The notes below the pieces were generated by a model, which saw only the letters and a program-made list of their open reading frames with translations, searched no databases and was not told the DNA's origin. From positions 1 through 16,367 of the forward strand of contig DASQHO010000017.1 in assembly GCA_035632055.1 (NCBI GenBank): DNA of 16,367 nt. The letters are read 5' to 3'. Both the position numbers and the translations under genes were made by a program. Positions 6,041 to 13,164 of this stretch are shown here, in pieces. Source of the stretch: REEB95 sp035632055 (GTDB taxonomy: Bacteria > Pseudomonadota > Alphaproteobacteria > ATCC43930 > CGMCC-115725). Numbering within the stretch: the stretch's first letter is position 1; the number at the start of each line of letters is the position of its first letter.

Positions 6041-6565
6041 ATGACGACGACAAAAACCCGGCTGGCGCCGGTCGACAAGGACGGCCTCGAGAAGCTCGCG
6101 GCCAAGGGCAAGTCGGATCCGACGCAAGTGCGCACCGCAAAGTGCCGCACGGTTGCCGAAGGCCGCTTCCGGCACCTCAACTACATCCGTAACCTGCCGG
6201 CGCACGTCGTCGACGAGCCGCCGGCGCTGCTCGGCGACGACACCGCGCCCAATCCGTCCGAAGCGGCCCTGGCCGCGCTCGGCTCGTGCATCTCGGTCGG
6301 CATCCACGCCAACGCGATCCATCGCGGCATCACCTTGAGCCGCATCGAGCTCGAGCTCGAAGGCGACATCAACATCACCTCGGTGTGGGGCGTGGGCGAC
6401 ACCAGCGAAAAGCCCGTCGGCTTCACCGCGGTGCGCATCAAGGCCCACGTCGAAGGCGACGCCGATCGCAAGACGCTCGACGAGCTGGTCGCGCACGCCG
6501 TGCGCTGGTCGCCGGTGACCGGCACCTTCCGCAACGCTGTGCCGGTCAGCGTCAACCTTGCCTAG
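6041..6565 (+). CDS. OsmC-family protein with only the first family cysteine
   Basis: OsmC/Ohr proteins are small dimeric thiol peroxidases that use two cysteines against organic hydroperoxides. This 174-residue protein has the OsmC fold signatures: a substrate-side segment NPSEAALAALGSCISVGIHA (71-90) with the first cysteine at Cys83, a GFTAVRIKAHVEGD strand (127-140) and a final helix-strand VAHAVRWSPVTGTFRNAVPV (150-169). In two-cysteine members the second cysteine precedes the Pro of the CP pair; here that position is Ser157. The only other Cys is Cys35. The ancestral peroxidase cycle is therefore unlikely; a thiol or acyl carrier, binding or hydrolytic role is possible (inference). A strong AGAAGGAG (6026-6033) precedes the ATG, and its 3' end overlaps the next gene. 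Confidence 0.88.
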   Translation: MTTTKTRLAPVDKDGLEKLAAKGKSDPTQVRTAKCRTVAEGRFRHLNYIRNLPAHVVDEPPALLGDDTAPNPSEAALAALGSCISVGIHANAIHRGITLSRIELELEGDINITSVWGVGDTSEKPVGFTAVRIKAHVEGDADRKTLDELVAHAVRWSPVTGTFRNAVPVSVNLA

Positions 6566-7697
6566 GGTCGCGGCAGCAAGCGGCCGCGCGGCCGCCAAGT
6601 CGCATCGGCCGGCGGCGAATGCGTCGCCGGTCGACTTCGACCGCGTGCGCGCGATCGTCACGCAGGATCTGGCGCCGCTCGCCACGCGCATCGATCTCGA
6701 GGGCTATTATCCCGAGAGCGTGCTGCGGGCGCTCGGCGCCGCTGGCGCCTACGCGGCGCATGTCGGCGCCGCGGACGGCGAGGGCCACCCGTGGGACGGT
6801 GTCCGCGCGATGGCGCTCGTCGCCGAAGAGTGCGGTGCGACCGCGTTCTGCATGTGGTGCCAGGACGCCTGCGCCTGGTATCTGGCGGTAACGCCGAACA
6901 AAGAGTTGCGCGCGCACTATCTCGCGCCGGTCGCCCGCGGCGAGCAGCTCGGCGGCACGGCACTGTCCAATCCGATGAAGGCCTTCGCCGGCATCGAGCC
7001 GATCCGTCTCAAAGGCAAGAGGGTCGCCGGCGGCTACCGCGTCAGCGGCCAGGTGCCGTTCGTCTCCAATCTTGGTCGCGGCCACGTTTTCGGCGCGATC
7101 CTTGGCGCCGACGACGGCAGTCACGTCATGGCGCTGCTCGATACCGACATGACCGGAATCAAATCGGGACAGCGCGCGCAGTTCGTTGCACTCGACGGCA
7201 CGCGTACCTGGGCCGTGGCGCTGCACGATTGCTTCGTGCCCGATGCGCGCGTGCTGGCGGCGCCGGCCGAAACACTGGTGCCGAAGATCCGGCCGACTTT
7301 CATTTTGTTGCAGAACGGTCTCGCTTTTGGATTGATGCGCGATTGCCTGGCGATGATCGGTCGCGCCGCGCGCTCGCTTGGCCACGTCAACCGCTACCTG
7401 CCGGAACAGGCGGAGCCGATCGCTGAAGCGTTGGAAAGACTCGAGCGCGAGACCGAAGCCCTGTGCGCGACGCCGCTCGCCACAGACCACGAGTACGTCC
7501 GCCGCGTTCTGCAATCGCGTATCGACGCCGGCGATTGGGCGATCAAGGCGGCGCACACCGCCATGTTGCATCTCGGCGCCCGCGGCTATGTCCGCACGGC
7601 GCGCGCGCAGCGGCGGCTGCGCGAAGCCTATTTCGTCGCCATCCTGACGCCCGCCGGCAAGCATCTGCGCAAGGATCTGGCCGCACTCGCCGACTGA
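6558..7697 (+). CDS. acyl-CoA dehydrogenase-fold flavoprotein, possible monooxygenase (DszC/SfnB-like)
   Basis: A 379-residue flavoprotein of the acyl-CoA dehydrogenase superfamily: helical N-terminal domain (about 27-130), beta domain with GGTALSNPM (132-140) and GYRVSGQVPFVSN (159-171), then a helical C-terminal domain (about 245-375) ending HLGARGYVRTARAQRRLREA (338-357). True dehydrogenases use a glutamate near YEGT or in a REAFG-type helix; by eye the matching stretches read AILTPAGKH (361-369) and LGHVNRYLPE, with no glutamate in the expected place. DszC/SfnB-type flavin monooxygenases also lack it. Residues 92-105 carry Cys92, Cys98, Cys101 and Cys105. The start is uncertain: a TTG at 6558 overlaps osmC by eight bases, and a GTG near residue 29 is the main alternative. 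No flavin reductase gene is nearby. Confidence 0.85.
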   Translation: MPRVAAASGRAAAKSHRPAANASPVDFDRVRAIVTQDLAPLATRIDLEGYYPESVLRALGAAGAYAAHVGAADGEGHPWDGVRAMALVAEECGATAFCMWCQDACAWYLAVTPNKELRAHYLAPVARGEQLGGTALSNPMKAFAGIEPIRLKGKRVAGGYRVSGQVPFVSNLGRGHVFGAILGADDGSHVMALLDTDMTGIKSGQRAQFVALDGTRTWAVALHDCFVPDARVLAAPAETLVPKIRPTFILLQNGLAFGLMRDCLAMIGRAARSLGHVNRYLPEQAEPIAEALERLERETEALCATPLATDHEYVRRVLQSRIDAGDWAIKAAHTAMLHLGARGYVRTARAQRRLREAYFVAILTPAGKHLRKDLAALAD

Positions 7698-7750
7698 GTC
7701 GCTGCGATTCTGGCGGGTTTCCGCGCTTCCGGGCCTCGGTGGAAGGTGAT

Positions 7751-7807
7751 ACGTTCGCGGTAACGAACGTGCGCGTGCCGGTTTTATTTTTTCCAAACGC
7801 ACGTTCG
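7751..7807 (+). promoter_or_regulatory. mutually exclusive hairpins in the sensor-kinase leader
   Basis: Three complementary arms are visible: ACGTTCG (7751-7757), CGAACGTGCG (7764-7773) and CGCACGTTCG (7798-7807). The middle arm can pair perfectly with the first (7 bp) or the third (10 bp), but not both. The loop of the longer hairpin is T-rich (7780-7793). The arms could alternatively be repeated binding sites for one regulator. Confidence 0.5.
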
Positions 7808-7808
7808 G

Positions 7809-7855
7809 CCGGGGGGAATCGGGACGATTTCGCTTTACCCCGTTGCTGTTTTTTT
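7809..7855 (+). terminator. possible intrinsic terminator or attenuator before the sensor kinase
   Basis: A CGGGG-type arm near 7810-7815 can pair with CCCCG (7837-7841), followed by TTGCTG and a run of seven T at 7849-7855. It could end the ABC/OsmC operon transcript or attenuate read-through into the kinase gene, whose ATG is 21 bases further on. The short stem and the six bases before the T-run make it a weak example. Confidence 0.35.
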
Positions 7856-7876
7856 GGTGCACGCCTGCGGACGTCG

Positions 7877-10800
7877 ATGGCGATGCTTGAGTTTGATCGC
7901 GTTGTTGCGGTGGTGACGCACCGTCGGGTCACGGCGGGGCTCGGTCTGGTTGTCGCCTATATCGTTAGCGGCGGGTTTGGTTTGCTGCTGGCGGTGCCGC
8001 CCGGTTATGCGACGGCGGTATTTCCGCCGGCCGGCATCGCCATGGCGGCGATGCTGATCGGCGGTCGCTTGACGCTGCCGTGGACGTTTCTCGGCTCGCT
8101 GCTGCTCAACCTTTGGGTCGGTTATCGTACCGGTCAATCCGGCGCCGCCGTCGCCGCGCTGATCATCGCCGTTGCCTCGACCGCTCAGGCGGCGATCGGC
8201 GGCTGGTCGCTGCGCCGGCTGATCGGCTATCCGACGGCGCTCGACAGCGGCGGCGAGCTCGCAAAGTTATTTGTCGTTGCGCCGGCGCTCTGCGTCACAA
8301 GTGCCACGCTTGCGCTCGCCAGCCTGACGGCAATCGGCGCGATCCAGCTCGCGGATCTCGGCCAGAGTTGGTTCACCTGGTGGATCGGCGATACGCTCGG
8401 CGTGCTGTTCTTCCTGCCGCTGGTCATGGTCGGGTTTGCCGAGCCGCGCGCGCTCTGGCGTTCGCGCCTGCGTCCGGTCGCCGTACCGATGCTGCTGTTC
8501 TTCGCGCTTTTCGTCGCCATCTTCATCCGCGTCGGTACTTGGGAGAACGAGCAGTCGCTGCTCGAATTCCGTTTGTTGTCGCAGCAGTTGCTCGACAAGA
8601 CGAGCTCGCAGTTTGGCGAATACGGTACGTTGCTCGAGCAACTCGGTCATTCATTTGCCGGCTCGGTGCCGCAGTCGCGGGGCGATTTCCGCGGTTTGGC
8701 GCAGGACCTGCTCAAGCGCTTTCCGGCGATCAAGACGGTGGCGTGGGCGCCGCGCGTCGATTCCAGCCGCCGCGCCGAATTCGAGGCGCTGGAGCGGCAG
8801 TCGTTGCCCAACTTTGCCATTCGCGAGCACGACGAGCTCGGCCGTTTCCGCCGCGCTGGCGCCCGGCCGCAATTCTATCCGGTGACCTATCTCGCGCCGG
8901 CCGACGACAAGACCGCCGTCTACGGGTTTGACTTGGCGGCTGATCCGGTACGGCGCGCGGCCATCGACCAGGCGGTCGAAAGCGGCCGTGTCGCGGCCAC
9001 CGCGCCGGTCAGCCTGGTCGAGCAGCCAGGTGGTCCAACCGGCATTCTGCTGACCGTCGCCGTGCCGCGCGGCGCGAACGGGACGGGCATCCTCGCCTTG
9101 GCGTTGCGCACCGACATTCTCATGGGTGCCCTCCTCGGTCCGACCGGCCCGATGCTCGATGTCCGGTTGCTCGATGGTGATGGCAAGCAGCCGTTATTCG
9201 GTACGTTGTCCGCGGCTGTGACGGCTCCGCCTTATGAACAGGGGTTTGATTTCGGCAGCCGGCACTATGTCCTCGCTGCCGCGCCGACGGCGCTCTACAT
9301 CGCCGAGCATCGCGGCTGGCAGAGTATTGCCGTGCTGATTGCCGGCGTGCTCAGCAGCAGCTTGCTCGGTGCGTTGCTGATGCTCGGCACCGGCGAGCGA
9401 CAGCGCATGGCCCGGCTGGCCGCTCACCGCCTGCGCGAGCGCGATCGGATCTGGCAGGTTTCCGAGGATTTACTCGGCGTCGGCACCTTCGATGGTTTTT
9501 TCATCAGCCTCAATCCGGCGTGGACGCGGACGCTCGGCTGGAGCGAGGACGAGATCAAGGCGATGCACGTCAGCAAACTGCGCCATCCCGAGGATGCCGC
9601 GGCGGCGATCGACGCGCGTCGCCGGCTCGCCAACGGCGCCGGCACGGTGCGCATCGAGAACCGCTTCTGCCACAAGGATGGTACCTATCGCTGGCTCGCC
9701 TGGACGATGACGTTGGAGGACGGGCTTGTCTATGTCATCGGACGCAATGTCACCGCCGAGAAGGCGGCCGCGCGCACACTGCACCAGACCGAAGAGCATC
9801 TGCATCAGCTCCAAAAAATGGAATCGATCGGTCGGCTCACCGGCGGCATCGCGCACGACTTCAACAATCTGCTGACCGCCATTATCGGCAATCTCGAGAT
9901 CACTAGCCGGGCGCTCGGCGCCGGAGCGGCGGCGGGCGAGAGCCGGGCGCGGCGTGCAGTCGCCGCTGCCGCCGCCGCGGCGACGCGCGCGGCAACGCTG
10001 ACTCAGCGTTTGTTGGCCTACGGGCAAAAGCAGCCGTTGCGGCCGCGTGCCGTCGACGTCAACAAGCTCGTCTCCGGCATGTCGGACCTGATCCGCCGGA
10101 CCCAGGGAGAAACCATTCGCTACGAATTCACCCTCGCGCCTAACCTGCCGCCTTGCTTCTGCGACGCCAACCAGCTCGAGACCGTCGTCTTGAATCTCGT
10201 CATTAACGCGCACGACGCCATGCCGCACGGCGGCCGTGTTGCGATCCGCACCGCCGACGTCACGCTCGATGCCGACGCTGCGCAGGCCAACGATCTCGCG
10301 CCCGGCCGCTATGTCATCCTGTCGGTAAGCGACACCGGCACCGGCATGTCGCCCGAGACCGTGGCGCGCGCCTTCGAGCCGTTTTTCACGACGAAGGAGG
10401 TCGGCAAAGGCACGGGGCTCGGTCTCAGCATGGCCTACGGTTTTGCCAAGCAGTCGAAAGGAACGGTCGAAATCGACAGCGTCGTTGGCCATGGCACGAC
10501 CATCCGCATCCTGCTGCCGCAATTCGTCGCCGCCGCGGTGCCCGAAGCCGTGCGCGCGGCCGCCACTTCGATTGCCGCCGCGCGGCCCGGCCACGGCGAG
10601 ACCATCCTGATCGCCGAGGACGATCCCAGCGTGCTCGGCTACGTCGCCGAAATCCTGCGCGAGCTCAACTATCACGTGCTCGAAACCGCCAACGCCGCTG
10701 CCGCGCTCGAGATGGTGGCGCAGCCGAATCGCCGGATTCATCTGCTTTTGACCGACGTGGTCATGCCTGGCATCAACGGCCGTCATCTCGCTGACCAGGC

Positions 10801-11053
10801 ACGAATCATCCAGCCCGACATCAAGATACTGTTCATGACCGGCTATCCGCAGGACGTGGTGGTCGATCGCGGCCGCATCGAGCCTGGCGTCGAATTGATG
10901 CAGAAGCCGTTCAAGCGCGAAGATCTGGCGGCGCGCATCCGCGCATTGCTCGACACGGAATCGCCGGCACCGGCGGCGGGTGCCGCCGAGCGGCCGCCAA
11001 CGGCGACCAACGGCGGGCATAACGGCGCGGCACGGGAAAGGGACAACGCCTGA
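7877..11053 (+). CDS. hybrid sensor histidine kinase, MASE1-CHASE-PAS-HisKA-HATPase-REC
   Basis: A membrane sensor of 1058 residues. A multi-helix MASE1 domain (about 14-222) with PPAGIA and SLLLNLWVGY motifs comes first. A CHASE-like periplasmic domain follows (about 225-465, with KTVAWAPRVDSSRRAEFEAL and YGFDLAADPVRRAAIDQA), then a membrane helix (about 482-504), a PAS domain (about 522-630), HisKA with His660 in GGIAHDFNNLL, and HATPase_c with the N box (near 773-782), DTGTGM from Asp819 and the GTGLGLSMAYG lid. The C-terminal receiver has Asp915/Asp916, phosphoacceptor Asp960 and Lys1010. The ATG at 7877 is chosen because homology starts there; the frame is open upstream but looks non-coding. 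Signal and downstream partner are unknown: no response regulator with an output domain is in the window. The last 25 or so residues are a low-complexity tail. Confidence 0.93.
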   Translation: MAMLEFDRVVAVVTHRRVTAGLGLVVAYIVSGGFGLLLAVPPGYATAVFPPAGIAMAAMLIGGRLTLPWTFLGSLLLNLWVGYRTGQSGAAVAALIIAVASTAQAAIGGWSLRRLIGYPTALDSGGELAKLFVVAPALCVTSATLALASLTAIGAIQLADLGQSWFTWWIGDTLGVLFFLPLVMVGFAEPRALWRSRLRPVAVPMLLFFALFVAIFIRVGTWENEQSLLEFRLLSQQLLDKTSSQFGEYGTLLEQLGHSFAGSVPQSRGDFRGLAQDLLKRFPAIKTVAWAPRVDSSRRAEFEALERQSLPNFAIREHDELGRFRRAGARPQFYPVTYLAPADDKTAVYGFDLAADPVRRAAIDQAVESGRVAATAPVSLVEQPGGPTGILLTVAVPRGANGTGILALALRTDILMGALLGPTGPMLDVRLLDGDGKQPLFGTLSAAVTAPPYEQGFDFGSRHYVLAAAPTALYIAEHRGWQSIAVLIAGVLSSSLLGALLMLGTGERQRMARLAAHRLRERDRIWQVSEDLLGVGTFDGFFISLNPAWTRTLGWSEDEIKAMHVSKLRHPEDAAAAIDARRRLANGAGTVRIENRFCHKDGTYRWLAWTMTLEDGLVYVIGRNVTAEKAAARTLHQTEEHLHQLQKMESIGRLTGGIAHDFNNLLTAIIGNLEITSRALGAGAAAGESRARRAVAAAAAAATRAATLTQRLLAYGQKQPLRPRAVDVNKLVSGMSDLIRRTQGETIRYEFTLAPNLPPCFCDANQLETVVLNLVINAHDAMPHGGRVAIRTADVTLDADAAQANDLAPGRYVILSVSDTGTGMSPETVARAFEPFFTTKEVGKGTGLGLSMAYGFAKQSKGTVEIDSVVGHGTTIRILLPQFVAAAVPEAVRAAATSIAAARPGHGETILIAEDDPSVLGYVAEILRELNYHVLETANAAAALEMVAQPNRRIHLLLTDVVMPGINGRHLADQARIIQPDIKILFMTGYPQDVVVDRGRIEPGVELMQKPFKREDLAARIRALLDTESPAPAAGAAERPPTATNGGHNGAARERDNA

Positions 11054-11199
11054 AGGCGTCCGCCGGTCGAGCGGCTACGCGAATTTGACGCAAATGCGGC
11101 GATCGTCGGTCGCGGCAAATCGTCCGCGCGCCGGCATCGTGCCGTAACCCATCGTAAACCGTCGGTCGCGCAGTCTACCCGTTGTTGCAGCGGGGCCCG

Positions 11200-11892
11200 A
11201 TGAGTTCGCAAGCCAACCTGAACCTTTACTACGACAGCGATGCGGTTCGCCGCGGCGTCGCAGAGAATCGCCATCGCGAGCTCGTCGGCGGGTTATGGGA
11301 CGAGATCGGCAAGCTGCAATTCGACTTCCTGCGTGCGAACGGTCTGACGCCGCAATCGAAGTTGATCGACATCGGTTGCGGCTGTTTGCGCGGCGGCGTT
11401 TTTTTCGTCAATTATCTTGATCCCGGCAACTACTTCGGCATGGATATCAGCGACGAATTGCTGACGGCAGGGTATGAGATCGAGCTGCGTCAGCGCGGCC
11501 TGCTGCATAAATTGCCGCGGGCCAATCTTGTTGCCGACGGCGCGTTTCAATTCGGCGAATTCCCGGTGACCTTCGACTTCGGCCTCGCGGTGTCGCTGTT
11601 TACGCATCTGCCTGCCGGTCACATCCGGCAATGCCTCGCGCAGCTGGCGCCGAAGATGGCGGCAGGCGGGACGTTGTTCGCAACCTTCTTTCTGGTTTCG
11701 GCGGATCATTCCGGAGGTCCGGTGGATCACCCGGACGGCATCCAATCGTTCGATAATCGTGATCCTTATCATTTCCGGCCCGGGCAAATGGAGGATCTGT
11801 GTGCTGGCTTGCCGTGGCGGCCGCAAGTGATCGGCGATTGGAGACACCCGCGCGACCAGCGAATGGTGTGCTTTCGCCGCAGCGCCGGCTGA
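11200..11892 (+). CDS. class I SAM-dependent methyltransferase
   Basis: A soluble 230-residue protein with the Rossmann methyltransferase fold. Motif I is KLIDIGCGCLRGGVFFV (54-70) and the acidic ribose-binding residue is Asp82 in YFGMDISDELL. Motif IV-like FDFGLAVSLFTHLP is at 125-138 and motif VI-like AAGGTLFATFF at 154-164. The N-terminal YYDSDAVRRG...HRELVGGLWDEIGKLQFDFL resembles methyltransferases of sugar or cell-surface loci. The ATG at 11200 is favoured over a TTG at 11182; its ribosome-binding sequence is weak. It stands alone, 146 bases after the kinase stop, and converges on a small gene 22 bases away. Substrate unknown. Confidence 0.85.
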   Translation: MSSQANLNLYYDSDAVRRGVAENRHRELVGGLWDEIGKLQFDFLRANGLTPQSKLIDIGCGCLRGGVFFVNYLDPGNYFGMDISDELLTAGYEIELRQRGLLHKLPRANLVADGAFQFGEFPVTFDFGLAVSLFTHLPAGHIRQCLAQLAPKMAAGGTLFATFFLVSADHSGGPVDHPDGIQSFDNRDPYHFRPGQMEDLCAGLPWRPQVIGDWRHPRDQRMVCFRRSAG

Positions 11893-11914
11893 AAGTGAAC
11901 CGTTCCGGCGGGAT

Positions 11915-12076
11915 TTAGCGCGGAATTTCGTGCACACCGAGCTCGCGCAACCGCAATTCGGTTTCGCCGATGAGACGCAATAGCGCCCGCGCCAGGCGTT
12001 GATCTTGTGGAAAATTATGCAACAGGAAACGGTAGCGCTGCAGATCGCGCAGCAAGGTTTCGCTTTCGTGGTCCAT
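11915..12076 (-). CDS. small helical hypothetical protein, 53 aa
   Basis: A 53-codon ORF reading MDHESETLLRDLQRYRFLLH, then NFPQDQRLARALLRLIGETE and LRLRELGVHEIPR. It looks like a helical hairpin: Leu/Arg-rich helices at about 5-20 and 27-46 joined by NFPQDQ. Short LRRYR...ETEARLREL-type proteins of this kind are common in rhizobial genomes (recollection). No good Shine-Dalgarno sequence precedes the ATG. It lies downstream of the DoxX gene on the same strand with an 85-base gap. Function unknown. Confidence 0.55.
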   Translation of the reverse strand: MDHESETLLRDLQRYRFLLHNFPQDQRLARALLRLIGETELRLRELGVHEIPR

Positions 12077-12161
12077 CGGCGCAGTCTTGCGCGGCGCGTG
12101 CTCTTGTCCTTTGAGCTAGATCAGGACTAAGTGATGCTACTTATGCCGCGAACGGCCGCGG

Positions 12162-12623
12162 TCAAAGCTCCGTGCGGATCAGTCGATCGACCGAGTACGG
12201 TCCGCCGCCACGTAGCGCCATGGCGAAAGCGAAGACGCCCATCACGAACGTGTATTCCATGCCGTGATGTGCCAAATTCCACATGGGCCATAGGATTGCG
12301 AACGATATCACCGCCATTTCAATGGCGATCGCCGCGGCGGCGACGCGGGTAAAAAGTCCGACGGCCAGCATCAATCCGCCGAAGAATTCGATGATACATG
12401 CGGCCCATGCCCAGAACAGCGGCGCCGGCCATCCAAGCTTGGTCAGGCCTTGCGCCGTGTGCAGCACGCCATCGCTAAAAAGCTTGTCGGCGCCATGCGG
12501 CACCAGAACCAGACCGAGGCAAACGCGCATCAGCACATAACTCGCCGGCACAGCCGCATCATAGAACCGTGACAGGCCGGGAATCCAAAGCCGCTGCGCG
12601 TCGCCCGTACGATCACTCACCAC
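12162..12623 (-). CDS. DoxX family membrane protein
   Basis: A 153-residue inner-membrane protein with four predicted helices (about 27-44, 67-91, 96-117 and 122-138). DoxX hallmarks are MRVCLGLVLVPHGADKLF (32-49), the EFFGGLMLAVGLFTRVAAAA stretch (79-98) and the closing GGGPYSVDRLI (139-149). Members are quinone- or thiol-linked membrane proteins and several act in sulfur or redox-stress pathways; a specific role cannot be read here. The start is a GTG at 12623 preceded by GGGGG, with a second GTG directly after it. HU lies upstream on the same strand but a terminator separates them, so DoxX probably has its own promoter. Confidence 0.88.
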   Translation of the reverse strand: MVSDRTGDAQRLWIPGLSRFYDAAVPASYVLMRVCLGLVLVPHGADKLFSDGVLHTAQGLTKLGWPAPLFWAWAACIIEFFGGLMLAVGLFTRVAAAAIAIEMAVISFAILWPMWNLAHHGMEYTFVMGVFAFAMALRGGGPYSVDRLIRTEL

Positions 12624-12705
12624 ACCATCCCCCAGTCACCGCGCGGTTGCAGTGACCGAACGGACAAACCACCATTCCGCCGCGCGTCGTTCACACGCGA
12701 CAACT

Positions 12706-12736
12706 AAAAAAAACGACGTCCGGATACGAACCCGGA
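12706..12736 (-). terminator. rho-independent terminator of the HU gene
   Basis: Read on the minus strand, TCCGGG (12736-12731) pairs with TCCGGA (12724-12719) around the loop TTCGTA, including one G-U pair. A five-base spacer and eight T follow (12713-12706). It begins four bases after the HU stop, the expected place, and separates HU from the DoxX gene. Confidence 0.7.
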
Positions 12737-12739
12737 TGT

Positions 12740-13012
12740 TTAGGCGACGGCGTCCTTCAGTTCCTTGCCGGCGCGGAAACGTGGCACCTTGCGCGCGGCA
12801 ATATGGATGGTCTCGCCGGTACGCGGATTACGGCCTTCGCTCGCCGCGCGTTGTGCGACGCGGAAAGTGCCGAAACCGACGAGACGAACCTCGTTGCCTT
12901 TTTTCAACGAGCCGCTGATGCATTCGAGAACCGCATCAATCGCTCCCTCGGCATGCGTCTTTTTCAAGCTCGCAGCCTGGGCAACAGCGTCAACTAACCC
13001 CTGTTTGTTCAT
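12740..13012 (-). CDS. HU family nucleoid DNA-binding protein
   Basis: A 90-residue histone-like protein of normal family length. It binds DNA as a dimer without strong sequence preference, bends it and helps organise the nucleoid. The N-terminus MNKQGLVDAVAQAA and the helical dimerisation region are followed by the signature VRLVGFGTFRVAQRAASEGR (42-61). The DNA-intercalating arm RNPRTGETIHIAARKVPRF (61-79) carries the conserved NPRTG. The ATG at 13012 follows GGGGACCC. It is divergent from the lipoprotein gene, and a terminator follows it. It is most like HupB-type HU rather than IHF. Confidence 0.96.
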   Translation of the reverse strand: MNKQGLVDAVAQAASLKKTHAEGAIDAVLECISGSLKKGNEVRLVGFGTFRVAQRAASEGRNPRTGETIHIAARKVPRFRAGKELKDAVA

Positions 13013-13047
13013 AACTGGGTCCCCATGCTCGTGACCGACACAATCGC

Positions 13048-13053
13048 CTTATA
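13048..13053 (-). promoter_or_regulatory. possible -10 element of the HU promoter
   Basis: TATAAG on the minus strand lies about 36 bases before the HU ATG, which would give a leader of roughly 30 bases. The -35 region is poor. A GANTC site (13056-13060) lies three bases upstream of it. Confidence 0.4.
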
Positions 13054-13055
13054 GT

Positions 13056-13164
13056 GAGTCGAACACCGCGTAAATCCCGACTCGCTCCGGAGTCTCGATT
13101 TGTCACGGGCTGCCGCCGCGCTTGGCCGCCACAGCAAAGTCACAGGACACTATCGAATCGATTC
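13056..13164. promoter_or_regulatory. cluster of five GANTC (CcrM-type) methylation sites
   Basis: GAGTC 13056-13060, GACTC 13079-13083, GAGTC 13090-13094, GAATC 13155-13159 and GATTC 13160-13164 lie in the 185-base divergent promoter region between HU and the lipoprotein. The second and third form an inverted pair around GCTCCG; the last two make the palindrome GAATCGATTC. CcrM methylates GANTC in most Alphaproteobacteria. Confidence 0.65.

Noticed and set aside
7463..7876. The sensor-kinase frame is open far upstream, overlapping the flavoprotein gene.
   Set aside because: The overlapping part is the shadow of the flavoprotein frame and the rest is leader DNA with hairpins; MASE1 similarity begins just after the ATG at 7877.
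11085..11090. TTGACG resembling a -35 element upstream of the methyltransferase.
   Set aside because: No -10-like sequence lies at 15-19 bases downstream.
11104..11170. Direct repeat CGTCGGTCGCG at 11104-11114 and 11160-11170 before the methyltransferase.
   Set aside because: Eleven GC-rich bases repeated once over 56 bases is weak in this composition, and no promoter or operator layout supports it.
12719..12736. Minus strand CCGGGTTCGTATCCGG looks like the T-arm of a tRNA.
   Set aside because: The loop has the wrong size for the pairing, no acceptor or anticodon arms surround it, and the T-run after it fits a terminator for HU.
13050..13061. Minus strand reads CGACTCACTATA, 12 bases identical to the core of the phage T7 promoter.
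   Set aside because: The flanks do not match (no TAATA before it, A instead of the first G after it). The TATAAG here fits a normal bacterial -10 for HU, so I treat it as coincidence.
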